From NCBI RefSeq assembly GCF_001620265.1, contig NZ_CP012661.1, forward strand, positions 4,229,001-4,293,000: a stretch of DNA of 64,000 nucleotides, in the 5' to 3' direction. The notes below the pieces were generated by a model that was not told the origin of the DNA, made no database searches, and was given only the letters and a program-made list of their open reading frames with translations. A program made the position numbers and the translations under genes. This document shows, in pieces, positions 17,369-26,000 of the stretch. The DNA is from Frigidibacter mobilis (GTDB taxonomy: Bacteria > Pseudomonadota > Alphaproteobacteria > Rhodobacterales > Rhodobacteraceae). Each line of letters opens with the position of its first letter. Position 1 is the first letter of the stretch.

Positions 17369-17880
17369 CACCCGCTCTCCTTCATCGCCTGGTAATGGCG
17401 CCGCAGATCCGGGTCCATCATCGCCTCCAGCACCTGCCGGAACCCGGCCACCGCTGCCGGCCCCGCGGCGCGGTAGGCCGCCCGCATCCGCACGCGCTGC
17501 GCCTCGGACAGCGAGCGTTCCAGCGCGCGGCCTTCCTCGGTCAGGAACAGGTGCCGCTCGCGCTTGTCCTTGCGGCCCACGCGGCTTTCCACCAGCCCGT
17601 CCTCAATCAGCGTACGCAGCACCCGGTTCAGGCTCTGCTTGGTGACGCCCAGCATCGCCAGCAGCGTGTTGACGGTCTGGCCTTGCTGGCGGTTGATGAA
17701 ATGGATGGCGCGGTGATGCGCTCGCCCATAGCCGCGGGTTTCCAGAATCCGGTCCGGATCGGCGGTAAAGCCACGATAGGCAAAGAACATCGCCTCGATA
17801 CCCTTGCGCAGCTGCTCGTCGGTCAGGAACAGCAGGTTCTCGCCGCCCGGGCTTGCCGCGCTTCCTCCACCTTCCGCCAT
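17368..17880 (-). CDS. petP: MarR-family regulator, PetP-like
   Basis: This 170-aa winged-helix protein shows MarR features: NRQQGQTVNTLLAMLGVTKQ, SLNRVLRTLIEDGLVESRVG (recognition helix) and a wing RKDKRERHLFLTEEG. ATG 17880 is chosen because GGAGGA lies five bases upstream; an in-frame ATG at 17898 precedes that site and is less likely. It forms a coupled pair with the response regulator gene downstream. Its promoter (17918-17946) contains an inverted repeat in the spacer, a likely autoregulatory operator. The petP name follows the known Rhodobacter gene pair. Confidence 0.8.
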   Translation of the reverse strand: MAEGGGSAASPGGENLLFLTDEQLRKGIEAMFFAYRGFTADPDRILETRGYGRAHHRAIHFINRQQGQTVNTLLAMLGVTKQSLNRVLRTLIEDGLVESRVGRKDKRERHLFLTEEGRALERSLSEAQRVRMRAAYRAAGPAAVAGFRQVLEAMMDPDLRRHYQAMKESG

Positions 17881-17917
17881 CACGCTCCTCCGGTTCACGT
17901 TTTTTCTGATTGCCCCT

Positions 17918-17946
17918 ATTTTAAGTCAGCCTTGTTGACTTTCCAA
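17918..17946 (-). promoter_or_regulatory. petP promoter with inverted-repeat operator in the spacer
   Basis: On the minus strand, TTGGAA (17946-17941) and TAAAAT (17923-17918) are separated by exactly 17 nt. The spacer and box edges form AAGTCA-N7-TGACTT (17923-17928 and 17936-17941 on the plus strand). A dimer bound here would occlude RNA polymerase, as in MarR autoregulation. A TTGACT on the plus strand (17935-17940) could belong to the divergent ilvE promoter, so both directions might be controlled. Confidence 0.6.
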
Positions 17947-18052
17947 GAATCAATTGGTAGCTCAACCCCGCAATTTGCGCAACTTTATGTCCGAAGCGGA
18001 CCTTGCGCACGCAACATTCGATAAAGCGGCGAGGGCCGCAAGGAGGTTCGAC

Positions 18053-18922
18053 ATGGCCGGGGCCTATGATGACCGCGACGGCAAGATCTGGATGGACGGC
18101 AAGATGGTCGAGTGGCGCGATGCCACCGTCCATATCCTGACCCATGCGCTGCACTACGCCTCTTCGGTGTTCGAGGGCGAGCGCTGCTACAATGGCCGCA
18201 TCTTCAAGGGAGTGGAGCACAGCCAGCGCCTGCGCCGCTCGGCCGAGCTGCTCGACATGGAGATCCCCTTCACGGTCGAGGAAATCGAGGCGGCGAAATA
18301 CGCGATGCTCAAGGCCAATGGCTGGACCGACGCCTATGTCCGCGCCGTCGCCTGGCGCGGCTCGGGCGAGGATATGGGGGTCTCGGCCAAGCGCAACCCC
18401 GTCCGCCTCGCCGTCGCCGGCTGGGAATGGGGCAACTACTACGGCGACGCCAAGACCAAGGGCGCCCGGCTCGACATCGCCAAGTGGAAGCGGCCCTCGC
18501 CCGAAACCATCCCCAGTGCCGCCAAGGCTGCCGGGCTCTACATGATCTGCACCATGTCCAAGCACGCTGCCGAGGCCAAGGGCTGCTCGGATGCGATGAT
18601 GTTCGACTATCGCGGCTATGTGGCCGAGGCGACCGGCGCCAACATCTTCTTCGTCAAGGATGGCGAGGTCCACACCCCTCTGGCCGATTGCTTCCTGAAC
18701 GGCCTCACCCGGCAGACCGTGATCGCCATGCTGAAGGAGAAGGGCGTCACCGTCCACGAACGCCACATCCTGCCGGCGGAACTGGAAGGGTTCGAACAGT
18801 GCTGGCTGACCGGCACCGCGGCGGAAGTCACCCCCGTCGGCCAGATCGGCGACTACATGTTCGAGGTCGGCGCCCTGACGCTGGACGTGGCTGCAAGCTA
18901 CGAAAAGCTGGTCCGCGCCTGA
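18053..18922 (+). CDS. ilvE: Branched-chain amino acid aminotransferase
   Basis: This 289-aa fold-type IV PLP enzyme transfers amino groups between branched-chain 2-oxo acids and glutamate, the last step of Val/Leu/Ile synthesis. VHILTHALHYASSVFEGER matches the family N-terminal signature. The PLP lysine lies in AAKAAGLYMICTMSKHAAEAKGCSDAMM, with EATGANIFFVKDG and GTAAEVTPVGQIG as the phosphate-binding loops. ATG 18053 has AAGGAGG at 18040-18046. It is divergent from petP. A strong hairpin follows at 18946-18975. Confidence 0.93.
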   Translation: MAGAYDDRDGKIWMDGKMVEWRDATVHILTHALHYASSVFEGERCYNGRIFKGVEHSQRLRRSAELLDMEIPFTVEEIEAAKYAMLKANGWTDAYVRAVAWRGSGEDMGVSAKRNPVRLAVAGWEWGNYYGDAKTKGARLDIAKWKRPSPETIPSAAKAAGLYMICTMSKHAAEAKGCSDAMMFDYRGYVAEATGANIFFVKDGEVHTPLADCFLNGLTRQTVIAMLKEKGVTVHERHILPAELEGFEQCWLTGTAAEVTPVGQIGDYMFEVGALTLDVAASYEKLVRA

Positions 18923-18945
18923 GGGTAAAGACCGGATGACAACAG

Positions 18946-18975
18946 CAGGCCCGGCCCCGCAAGGAGCCGGGCCTG
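18946..18975. terminator. Bidirectional hairpin between ilvE and ohr
   Basis: CAGGCCCGGC (18946-18955) pairs perfectly with GCCGGGCCTG (18966-18975) around a 10-nt loop. Flanking AACAG and TTG extend the dyad. It sits between convergent ilvE and ohr and is followed only by short T stretches, so it is a plausible shared terminator. Confidence 0.6.
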
Positions 18976-18985
18976 TTGCGTGCAG

Positions 18986-19414
18986 TCATTCCAGAATGGT
19001 CACCACATGCACATTGCCGCTGATCGCGTTGGAATAGGGGCAGATGAAGTGCCCGCGCTCCACCATGCGTTCCGCCACGGCAGGGTCCACGCCCGGCAGG
19101 CTGACCTTCAGCGTCACCGCGATGCCAAAGCCGCCCTCGGCGCGCGGGCCGATGCCGACCTGCGCCCGCACCGTGGCATCGGCCGGAACCTCGCCGATCT
19201 TCTCGCTGCTGGCGGCAAAGCGCATCGCGCCCAGATAGCAGGCCGCATAGCCCACCGCGAACAGCTGTTCGGGATTGTTGCCCTTGCCGTCGCCGCCCAT
19301 CTCCACCGGCACACTCAGCGTGACGGCCAGCGCGCCATCCAGCGTGGCCGATGTGCCATTGCGCCCGCCACCCTTCGCTTCCGCCACCGTGCGGTAAACC
19401 ACGTCCTTGACCAT
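18986..19414 (-). CDS. ohr: Organic hydroperoxide resistance protein (peroxiredoxin-like)
   Basis: Ohr (142 aa) is a lipoyl-dependent thiol peroxidase that detoxifies organic and fatty-acid hydroperoxides. Both reactive cysteines are present: Cys in VGYAACYLGAM (about residue 59) and Cys in HFICPYSNAISGNV (about 125). The OsmC fold is supported by GGDGKGNNPEQLFA. It is divergent from ohrR, and the intergenic region holds three ATCG-N4-CGAT repeats, two of them within 31 nt of the ohr start codon, consistent with repression by OhrR and release on peroxide oxidation. Confidence 0.96.
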   Translation of the reverse strand: MVKDVVYRTVAEAKGGGRNGTSATLDGALAVTLSVPVEMGGDGKGNNPEQLFAVGYAACYLGAMRFAASSEKIGEVPADATVRAQVGIGPRAEGGFGIAVTLKVSLPGVDPAVAERMVERGHFICPYSNAISGNVHVVTILE

Positions 19415-19428
19415 CTCGCGTCTCCTTT

Positions 19429-19504
19429 ATCGCTCACGATTATATCGCACACGATATAGATGACGCCCAGAAAGTCAATCCCTTGCGAAAGAATCGCGGG
19501 CGAT
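19429..19504. promoter_or_regulatory. Triple ATCG-N4-CGAT operator in the ohr/ohrR intergenic region
   Basis: ATCG-CTCA-CGAT (19429-19440), ATCG-CACA-CGAT (19444-19455, extended to TATATCG-N4-CGATATA at 19441-19458) and ATCG-CGGG-CGAT (19493-19504) are three copies of one dyad. The first two are 15 nt apart, near the ohr start; the third is 13 nt before the ohrR start. The longest dyad is probably the main OhrR site, and the third may give autoregulation. Confidence 0.7.
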
Positions 19505-19517
19505 CTATTTATCGGGA

Positions 19518-19964
19518 ATGACAGAGAACCCTCCCCTGCCGCAAATGCTGTGCTTTGCGCTCTACTCGGCCAATCACGCCATGCAGGCGGCCTACAAGCC
19601 GATGCTGGACGCTGCGGGGCTGACCTACCCGCAATTCCTCGTCCTGACCCTGCTCTGGGCCGAGGACGATCAGACGATGAGCAGGATCGGCGCCGCCCTG
19701 CATCTGGAAAGCAACACGCTGACCCCCATGCTCAAACGGATGGAGGCCGCGGGCCTCGTGCTGCGCAACCGCGATCCGCATGACGAGCGCCAGGTCCGCC
19801 TGACTCTCACCGAAGCGGGCAGCGCGCTCCGCCATGAAACGGCAGGGTTTTCCCGCGCCATCGGCGAGAAAACCCGGATGACGGGCGAGGCGCTGGACGC
19901 GCTGCGCGCCAGCATCGTCACCCTGCGCGACATCCTGCGCGAGGGCGAGAACGGTCAGGCCTGA
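19518..19964 (+). CDS. ohrR: OhrR, MarR-family peroxide-sensing repressor
   Basis: This 148-aa MarR protein carries the OhrR sensing cysteine near the N-terminus ([16 protein letters not shown], Cys about residue 12), plus [20 protein letters not shown] and the recognition helix [19 protein letters not shown] with wing [19 protein letters not shown]. Oxidation of the Cys by organic peroxide releases DNA and derepresses ohr. It is divergent from ohr across about 100 nt containing three operator-like dyads. Its end overlaps the convergent small gene by 10 nt. Confidence 0.95.
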   Translation: MTENPPLPQMLCFALYSANHAMQAAYKPMLDAAGLTYPQFLVLTLLWAEDDQTMSRIGAALHLESNTLTPMLKRMEAAGLVLRNRDPHDERQVRLTLTEAGSALRHETAGFSRAIGEKTRMTGEALDALRASIVTLRDILREGENGQA

Positions 19965-20152
19965 CGGCCGCGCTCGATACGCAGGAATTCTTTCACCCGG
20001 CGGGCGGTCTCGCTGCCAAGACGCGGGCGGCGCAGCAGGGCCTGCGTGGCCGGATGCGAACCTTCGGCACCCTCACGGCGCGCAAGTTCGATGAACTGTT
20101 TGGTCCGGCCAGCTTCGGGCGGGCTGCGACGATCGGCGATATGACGGCTCAT
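19955..20152 (-). CDS. Small basic hypothetical protein
   Basis: This 65-aa protein starts at ATG 20152 (MSRHIADRRSPPEAGR) behind AAGGAGGA, a very strong ribosome-binding site, which supports it being real. It is rich in Arg, Glu and Ala with no membrane segment; one or two helices (TKQFIELARREGAEG, SETARRVKEFLRIERG) are likely. I do not recognise a family. The last ten bases overlap the end of ohrR on the opposite strand. Confidence 0.6.
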   Translation of the reverse strand: MSRHIADRRSPPEAGRTKQFIELARREGAEGSHPATQALLRRPRLGSETARRVKEFLRIERGRQA

Positions 20153-20267
20153 GATCTCCTCCTTTGGTCGTCTTGCGGCTCCGTGGGCCGCAACTCCAAG
20201 ATGGGGCCGAATCCCCGCCACGCCTAGTCCTTATGGTCCGATTGCCTTAATCGGCAGGTTATAGCCG

Positions 20268-21329
20268 CTATGCCCCCAGCCGCGCCACGGCCCAGCGCGC
20301 CGCATCCGCCACCGCCGCATCGGCATCCCCGGTCAGCTGCGCCGCCACCGGCCTCAGCCCCGCATCCCCCGAATTGCCTATGGCATAGAGCACGTTGCGC
20401 ACCATCCGGTCCCGACCGATCCGCTTGATCGGGCTGCCGGCAAAGCGGGCGCGGAACCCCGCATCGTCCAGCATCGCCAGATCGGCCAGCAGCGGCGGCT
20501 CTGCCTCGCGCGAGGCATATCCGGTCTCGGTCGCATCCTGGGCGAACTTGTTCCAGGGGCAGACGGCAAGGCAATCGTCGCAGCCATAGATCCGGTTGCC
20601 CATCAGCGCCCGCAGTTCGGGGTCCACAGGCCCCCGATGCTCGATGGTCAGGTAGGAAATGCAGCGCCGCGCATCGAGCTGGAACGGCGCCGGAAACGCC
20701 CGCGTCGGGCAGATATCCAGGCAGGCAGTGCAGCTGCCGCAGCGCTCCGGCTCCGCCGCGTCCTTGGGCAGGTCAACCGTGGTGAAGATCGCGCCCAGAA
20801 AGAACCAGCTGCCCAGATCGCGGCCCAGAAGATTGGTGTGCTTGCCCTGCCAGCCAAGCCCCGCCGCCTGTGCCAGCGGCTTTTCCATCACCGGCGCGGT
20901 ATCGACGAAGACCTTGATCGCCTCGCCGTCCACTGTCTGGTCCAGCAGCCAGCGCCCGACCCGCTTCAACCGCCGCTTCACCAGGTCATGATAATCCCTG
21001 CCCTGCGCATAGACGCTGACCGCGCCGCACTCCGGCCGCTCCAGAACCGCCAGCGGATCGTGGCCCGGCGTGTAGACCTCGGCCAGCATCACCACCGACC
21101 GCGCCTCGGGCCACAAAGCCGCGGGGTCGCCGCGCCAGCCCATGCGCTCGGCCATCCAGCCCATCTGCCCGTGCCGCCCCGCGGCGACAAAGGCTGCCAG
21201 CCGCCCCGCTGCCTCGGGCACCGCATCCGGGGCACAGACACCCATCTTGGCAAAGCCCTCGGCCAGTGCCTGCGCCTGCAGCCGCGCTTTCAGCGCAGCG
21301 CCGGGGGGTTCAGAAGTCGAGATCGGCAT
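20268..21329 (-). CDS. queG: Epoxyqueuosine reductase
   Basis: QueG (353 aa) performs the last step of queuosine synthesis, reducing epoxyqueuosine in tRNA with a cobalamin cofactor and two [4Fe-4S] clusters. Both cluster motifs are present: [16 protein letters not shown] (about residues 198-213) and [14 protein letters not shown] (about 250-263). The cobalamin-binding half includes [16 protein letters not shown] and [18 protein letters not shown]-like C-terminal region ([16 protein letters not shown]) ends the protein. The start at 21329 overlaps the end of the GST gene by 20 nt; an internal ATG (MGVCAPDA) is an alternative start. Confidence 0.95.
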   Translation of the reverse strand: MPISTSEPPGAALKARLQAQALAEGFAKMGVCAPDAVPEAAGRLAAFVAAGRHGQMGWMAERMGWRGDPAALWPEARSVVMLAEVYTPGHDPLAVLERPECGAVSVYAQGRDYHDLVKRRLKRVGRWLLDQTVDGEAIKVFVDTAPVMEKPLAQAAGLGWQGKHTNLLGRDLGSWFFLGAIFTTVDLPKDAAEPERCGSCTACLDICPTRAFPAPFQLDARRCISYLTIEHRGPVDPELRALMGNRIYGCDDCLAVCPWNKFAQDATETGYASREAEPPLLADLAMLDDAGFRARFAGSPIKRIGRDRMVRNVLYAIGNSGDAGLRPVAAQLTGDADAAVADAARWAVARLGA

Positions 21330-21981
21330 AATGCGCCGGCGGCGGGAAGCCGGGCACCTGATCGGCCAGCAGCGACCGGAACGAAGGGCGCGACTTGATC
21401 TTGGCGTACCATTCCTTCACCGCGGCAGAGCGGTTCCAGTCCACGTCGCAATTGTAGTCAAGGCAGCTCAGATGCGCCGCCGCCGCGAAATCGGCCAGCG
21501 TCATCGCATCGCCCGCCAGCCAGCGCCGCTGGTCCAGCAACCAGCCCATGTAATCGAGGTGATACTTGATCCGCGTCGCCCCGGCCTTCACCGCCTTGGA
21601 ATCCGGGTAGCCCAGGCCCATGATCTTCTTGTTCACCCGCTCGTACAGCAGCTTCGACGTCACCTCGTTGTGGAACTTGTCGTCGAACCAGGCGCAAAGC
21701 CGCCGCACCTCATAGCGGGCATCGGGGTCGCGCGGCAGCAGCGGCGGCTGCGGAATGGTCTCGTCCAGCCATTCGCAGATCGCCTGGCTTTCCGACATGG
21801 TACGGTTGTCCCATTTCATCACCGGCACCTTGCCCGCCGGGTTTCGGCGCAGGAAATCCGGCCCCTGCTCCCAATAGCGCTCCTCGACCAGCTCCACCTC
21901 GATCTTCTTCTCGGCAAGCGTCAGGCGGACCTTGCGGCAAAAGGGCGACAGCGCAACATGATACAGGCGGACCATAGACAT
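21310..21981 (-). CDS. Glutathione S-transferase family protein
   Basis: This 223-aa protein has an N-terminal thioredoxin-like GST domain ([20 protein letters not shown] with a SPFCRK active-site loop, NPAGKVPVM with the cis-Pro, [11 protein letters not shown]) and an all-helical C-terminal domain with [15 protein letters not shown]. GSTs conjugate glutathione to electrophiles or act as reductases; the substrate is unknown. The start is ATG 21981 or ATG 21975, without a strong ribosome-binding site. It overlaps queG downstream by 20 nt, implying co-transcription. Confidence 0.9.
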   Translation of the reverse strand: MSMVRLYHVALSPFCRKVRLTLAEKKIEVELVEERYWEQGPDFLRRNPAGKVPVMKWDNRTMSESQAICEWLDETIPQPPLLPRDPDARYEVRRLCAWFDDKFHNEVTSKLLYERVNKKIMGLGYPDSKAVKAGATRIKYHLDYMGWLLDQRRWLAGDAMTLADFAAAAHLSCLDYNCDVDWNRSAAVKEWYAKIKSRPSFRSLLADQVPGFPPPAHYADLDF

Positions 21982-22028
21982 ACTCTGGGTTGTGGATCCC
22001 CGGGTGATAGCCCCCGGGGCCCTTGGGT

Positions 22029-22781
22029 TCAATCCTCGAAACAGCGCGCGCGCCCGTCCGCGCCGATCGTCGCCGCCCCGTCGGCGATTGCCGCCGCCCG
22101 CTGGCGCAGCCCCTGCGGCAGGGCCGAGGCGTCGCGCGCCTTGGGGTTGGGCAGCACCGCCGCCAGCCGCGCCGCCTGCACCGCAGTCAGATCCACCGCG
22201 GGCACCCCGAAATAGGCCTGCGCCGCCGCCTCGACCCCGAAGATCCCCTCGCCCATCTCGGCAATGTTCAGATAGACCTCGAGGATCCGCCGCTTCGTCC
22301 AGACCAGTTCCACCACCGGGGTCAGCAACGCCTCTGCCGCCTTGCGCGGCCAGCTGCGACCCTGCCACAGGAACACGTTCTTGGTGGTCTGCTGGCTGAT
22401 GGTCGAGGCACCGCGCTGGCGCCCCTCGTCCAGCGCCTTGCGGATCGCCGCCATGTCGAAGCCCCAGTGCAGGCAGAAATTCGCATCCTCCGCCGCCACC
22501 GCCGCGCGCGCCATCACCGGGGCGATCTCCTCCAGATCCACCCAATCGCGCTGCAGGCTTCCCAGCCGCAGCCGCTCGGAAATCATGTAGGGCGTCCAGA
22601 TCGGGTTGATGATGGTGAACAGCACCACCAGCGCCAGCACCGCCATCCCCGCCCGCCCCAGCCAGCGCAGCGCCTGCCGCAGCACGCGCGCGCGCAGCGG
22701 GGGCGCCGCCACGCGCCGCCTGCCGCGCGTTCCGCCCTTCGGGGCTGATCGTGATCCGGGTGCCATTGCCATGCCCCGCAT
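22029..22781 (-). CDS. mtgA: Monofunctional peptidoglycan glycosyltransferase
   Basis: This family GT51 enzyme polymerises lipid II into glycan strands on the periplasmic face of the inner membrane. It is 250 aa with one N-terminal membrane helix ([18 protein letters not shown]). Conserved motifs are [12 protein letters not shown] (catalytic Glu), [36 protein letters not shown] and [19 protein letters not shown]. No transpeptidase domain follows. Start choice among ATG 22781, 22772 and 22766 is unclear. It lies 47 nt upstream of the GST gene on the same strand. Confidence 0.95.
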   Translation of the reverse strand: MRGMAMAPGSRSAPKGGTRGRRRVAAPPLRARVLRQALRWLGRAGMAVLALVVLFTIINPIWTPYMISERLRLGSLQRDWVDLEEIAPVMARAAVAAEDANFCLHWGFDMAAIRKALDEGRQRGASTISQQTTKNVFLWQGRSWPRKAAEALLTPVVELVWTKRRILEVYLNIAEMGEGIFGVEAAAQAYFGVPAVDLTAVQAARLAAVLPNPKARDASALPQGLRQRAAAIADGAATIGADGRARCFED

Positions 22782-22850
22782 AAGTCACAGCCAGCTACGG
22801 CCGGTCAAGCCGCGGCTGCCCCGCAAACCGTGCACCGCGCTGTTCGGGCG

Positions 22851-22875
22851 GAAAAAGGCGAGGCACTGCCTCGCC
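22851..22875 (-). terminator. Intrinsic terminator downstream of gltB
   Basis: On the minus strand, GGCGAGGC-AGT-GCCTCGCC (22875-22857) forms a perfect 8-bp hairpin directly followed by TTTTTCC. This is a classic rho-independent terminator for transcripts arriving from gltB, about 200 nt after its stop codon. Confidence 0.8.
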
Positions 22876-22931
22876 CCGCCCGTGCGCGCCATCTTCTCCC
22901 CCAGAGCTACTGGCGGCTCGAGACCGAGTGA

Positions 22932-22967
22932 GGCCAGCGCCCGCCAGGGGCGGGGCGGGCGCTGGCC
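22932..22967. repeat. Long GC inverted repeat in the gltB 3' region
   Basis: GGCCAGCGCCCGCC (22932-22945) and GGCGGGCGCTGGCC (22954-22967) are perfect 14-nt complements around an 8-nt loop. It lies in the 300-nt gap between gltB and mtgA, upstream of the terminator on the gltB transcript. It has no T-run and may be a processing or 3'-end-stabilising structure. The rest of the gap shows no gene. Confidence 0.65.
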
Positions 22968-23081
22968 GGGCCTTTGAGGCCCGTCCGGTACAAATGGATA
23001 TTGCACCGCGTGGCGAAGGCGATGGCCTTCGCCAATGTGAGCGGGTCCTACGGCAAGGCCCCTCCTGTCACCCCCGCCGGC

Positions 23082-26000
23082 CTACTCCGCCGGCACAGCC
23101 TGCAACTCGTCCGACAGCGGATGCGGCAGCCGCGCCAGCATCTCTCGCGGGCAGATCTGCACGAAGTTCGCCCGCTCCTCGGCCCAGTTGGCCAGGATCG
23201 CCTGCGCCTTCAGGCTGCCGGTCTCGCGCGCGTGCCGCTCCACCAGCCCTCGCAGCTGCGCCTCCCAATGCGGGTGGCTGACCGCGCAGGTCACCAGGCT
23301 TTCGAGGTTCATCATGTCCTCGGCAACCCCGTGCGGATCGTGCACATAGGCCATGCCGCCGGTCATCCCGGCGCCGAAGTTCGCGCCGATGCTCCCCAGG
23401 ATCACCGCGACCCCGCCGGTCATGTACTCGCAGCCGTTGGTCCCGCAGCCCTCGATCACGACCTTCGCGCCCGAATTGCGCACCGCGAACCGTTCGCCAG
23501 CCCGCCCCGCGGCGAACAGGTAGCCATCCGTCGCACCATAGAGCACCGTGTTCCCGATGATGGTGTTCTCCGATGCCACCAGCGGCGAGGACATCTGCGG
23601 GCGCACCACGATGGTGCCACCCGACAGGCCCTTGCCGACATAGTCGTTGGCATCGCCCATCACCTCGATCTTCAGCCCCGGCGCCGCGAAGGCCCCCAGC
23701 GACTGCCCGCAGCTGCCCGCCAGCTTCACCGTCAGATGGTCGGGCTGCAGCGCGTTGCGCATACCGAAGTTCTGCACGATGTGGCTCGACGCCCGGGTGC
23801 CGATGGTCCGGTGGGTGTTGCGCACCGCATAGGACAGCTGCATCTTCTCGCCATCCTCGAAGAACCGCGCGCCATCCTTGACGATTTCCGCATCCAGCGT
23901 GTCGGGCACGAAGTTCCGCGGCTTGCTGCGGTCATAGACGATCTTGTCCCAGCCATCGACGGTAATCAGCAGCGGGTTCAGGTCGAGGTCGTCCAGATGC
24001 GCGGCGCCGCGGCTGACCTGCGTCAGCAGATCCGCCCGCCCGATCACCTCATCCAGGCTGCGTGCCCCGATGCTCGCCAGGATCTCGCGCACCTCCTGCG
24101 CATAGAAGGTAATGAGATTCACCACCTTGTCGGCATTGCCGGTGAACTTGGCGCGCAGCTTTTCGTCCTGCGTACACACGCCCACCGGGCAGGTGTTGCT
24201 CTGGCACTGGCGCACCATGATGCAGCCCATCGCAATCAGCGCCGCGGTGCCGATGCCGTATTCCTCGGCCCCCATCATCGCCGCAATCACGATGTCGCGC
24301 CCGGTGCGCAGCCCGCCATCGGTGCGCAGGGTGATCCGGTCGCGCAGCCGGTTCATCGCCAGAACCTGATGCGCCTCGGTCAGGCCCATCTCCCACGGCA
24401 GGCCCGCATATTTGATGCTGGTGCCCGGAGAAGCCCCGGTCCCGCCATTGTGGCCCGAGATCAGGATCACGTCGGCCTTGGCCTTCGCCACCCCCGCCGC
24501 AATCGTGCCCACGCCCGACGAGGACACCAGCTTCACCGTCACCTTGGCGCGCGGGTTGATCTGCTTGAGGTCGTAGATCAGCTGCGCGAGGTCCTCGATG
24601 GAGTAGATGTCATGGTGCGGCGGCGGCGAGATCAGCGTCACCCCCGGTGTCGAATGGCGCAGCCGCGCGATCAGCGCCGTGACCTTCATCCCCGGCAGCT
24701 GGCCACCCTCGCCCGGCTTGGCGCCCTGCGCCACCTTGATCTCCAGCTCTTCGCAGGCATTGAGGTATTCCGCCGTCACGCCAAAGCGCCCGGACGCCAC
24801 CTGCTTGATCTTGGCAGAGGGGTTGTCGCCATTGGGTTCCGGCACGAAATGCGCCGGATCCTCGCCGCCCTCGCCGCTGTCCGACTTGGCGCCGATCCGG
24901 TTCATCGCCACGTTCAGCGTCTTGTGCGCCTCGGGACCCAGCGCCCCCAGAGACATGCCCGGCGTCACGAAGCGCTTGCGGATCGAGGTGATGCTCTCCA
25001 CCTCCTCGATCGGAACCGGCTTGCCAAGCGTCTTGATGTCCAGCAGGTCGCGCAGATGGATCGGCGGGTTCGCCCGCATCGCAGCCGAATACTGCTTCCA
25101 CAGGTCATAGCTGGCGCGGTCGCAGGCCGATTGCAGCATGTGCATCGTCTGCGCTTCCCAGGCGTGCTTCTCGCCAGACCGGCGCGCCTTGTAGAAGCCG
25201 CCCACCGGCATCACGTCGGCGCCGCCCAGCCAGCCCTTGGCGTGAACCTCCTCGGCCTTGTGCTGGATCCCGTGCAGGCCGATGCCGGAAATCCGGCTGT
25301 GCATCCCGGGGAAATATTCCGCCACGATGGCACGGCTCAGCCCCACGGCTTCAAAATTCAGCCCGCCGCGATAGGACGAGATGACGGAAATCCCCATCTT
25401 CGCCATGATCTTCAGCAGCCCGGCATCCACCGCGTCGCGGTAACGGCGCATCGCCTCCACCAGGCTGCCCTCCAGCAGCCCGCGGCCCAGACGGTCGGCG
25501 ATGCTGTCCTGCGCCAGATAGGCGTTCACCGTGGTCGCCCCGCAGCCGATCAGCACCGCAAAGTAATGCGGGTCGATGCATTCCGCCGAGCGCACGTTGA
25601 CGCTGCAGAAGGTCCGCAGCCCCTTGCGCGTCAGCCAGCTATGCACCGCGCTGGTCGCAAGGATCATCGGCATCGCCACACGGGCTTCGCTCTGGTGCTG
25701 GTCGGTCAACACCAGATGCCCGGCGCCCGAGCGTACGGCATCCTCCGCCTCGGCCCGGATCCGCTCCAGCCCGTTGCGCAGCGCCTCCTGCCCCTCGCCC
25801 CGGGCAAAGGTGCAGTCGATGAACGCGACGCCAGCCGCGAACTGGCGCACCATCTCGTCGAACTCGGCATTGGCGATAAACGGGCTTTCCAGCACCAGGA
25901 TCTCGGTCTGGCTGGAGTTTTCGTCCAGCACGTTCTTGAGGTTCCCGAACCGCGTCTTCAGGCTCATCACCCGGCTTTCGCGCAGGCTGTCGATGGGCGG

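Noticed and set aside
17954..18053. An ilvE start at TTG 17954
   Set aside because: The extra 33 residues look non-coding, and ATG 18053 has a perfect AAGGAGG site.
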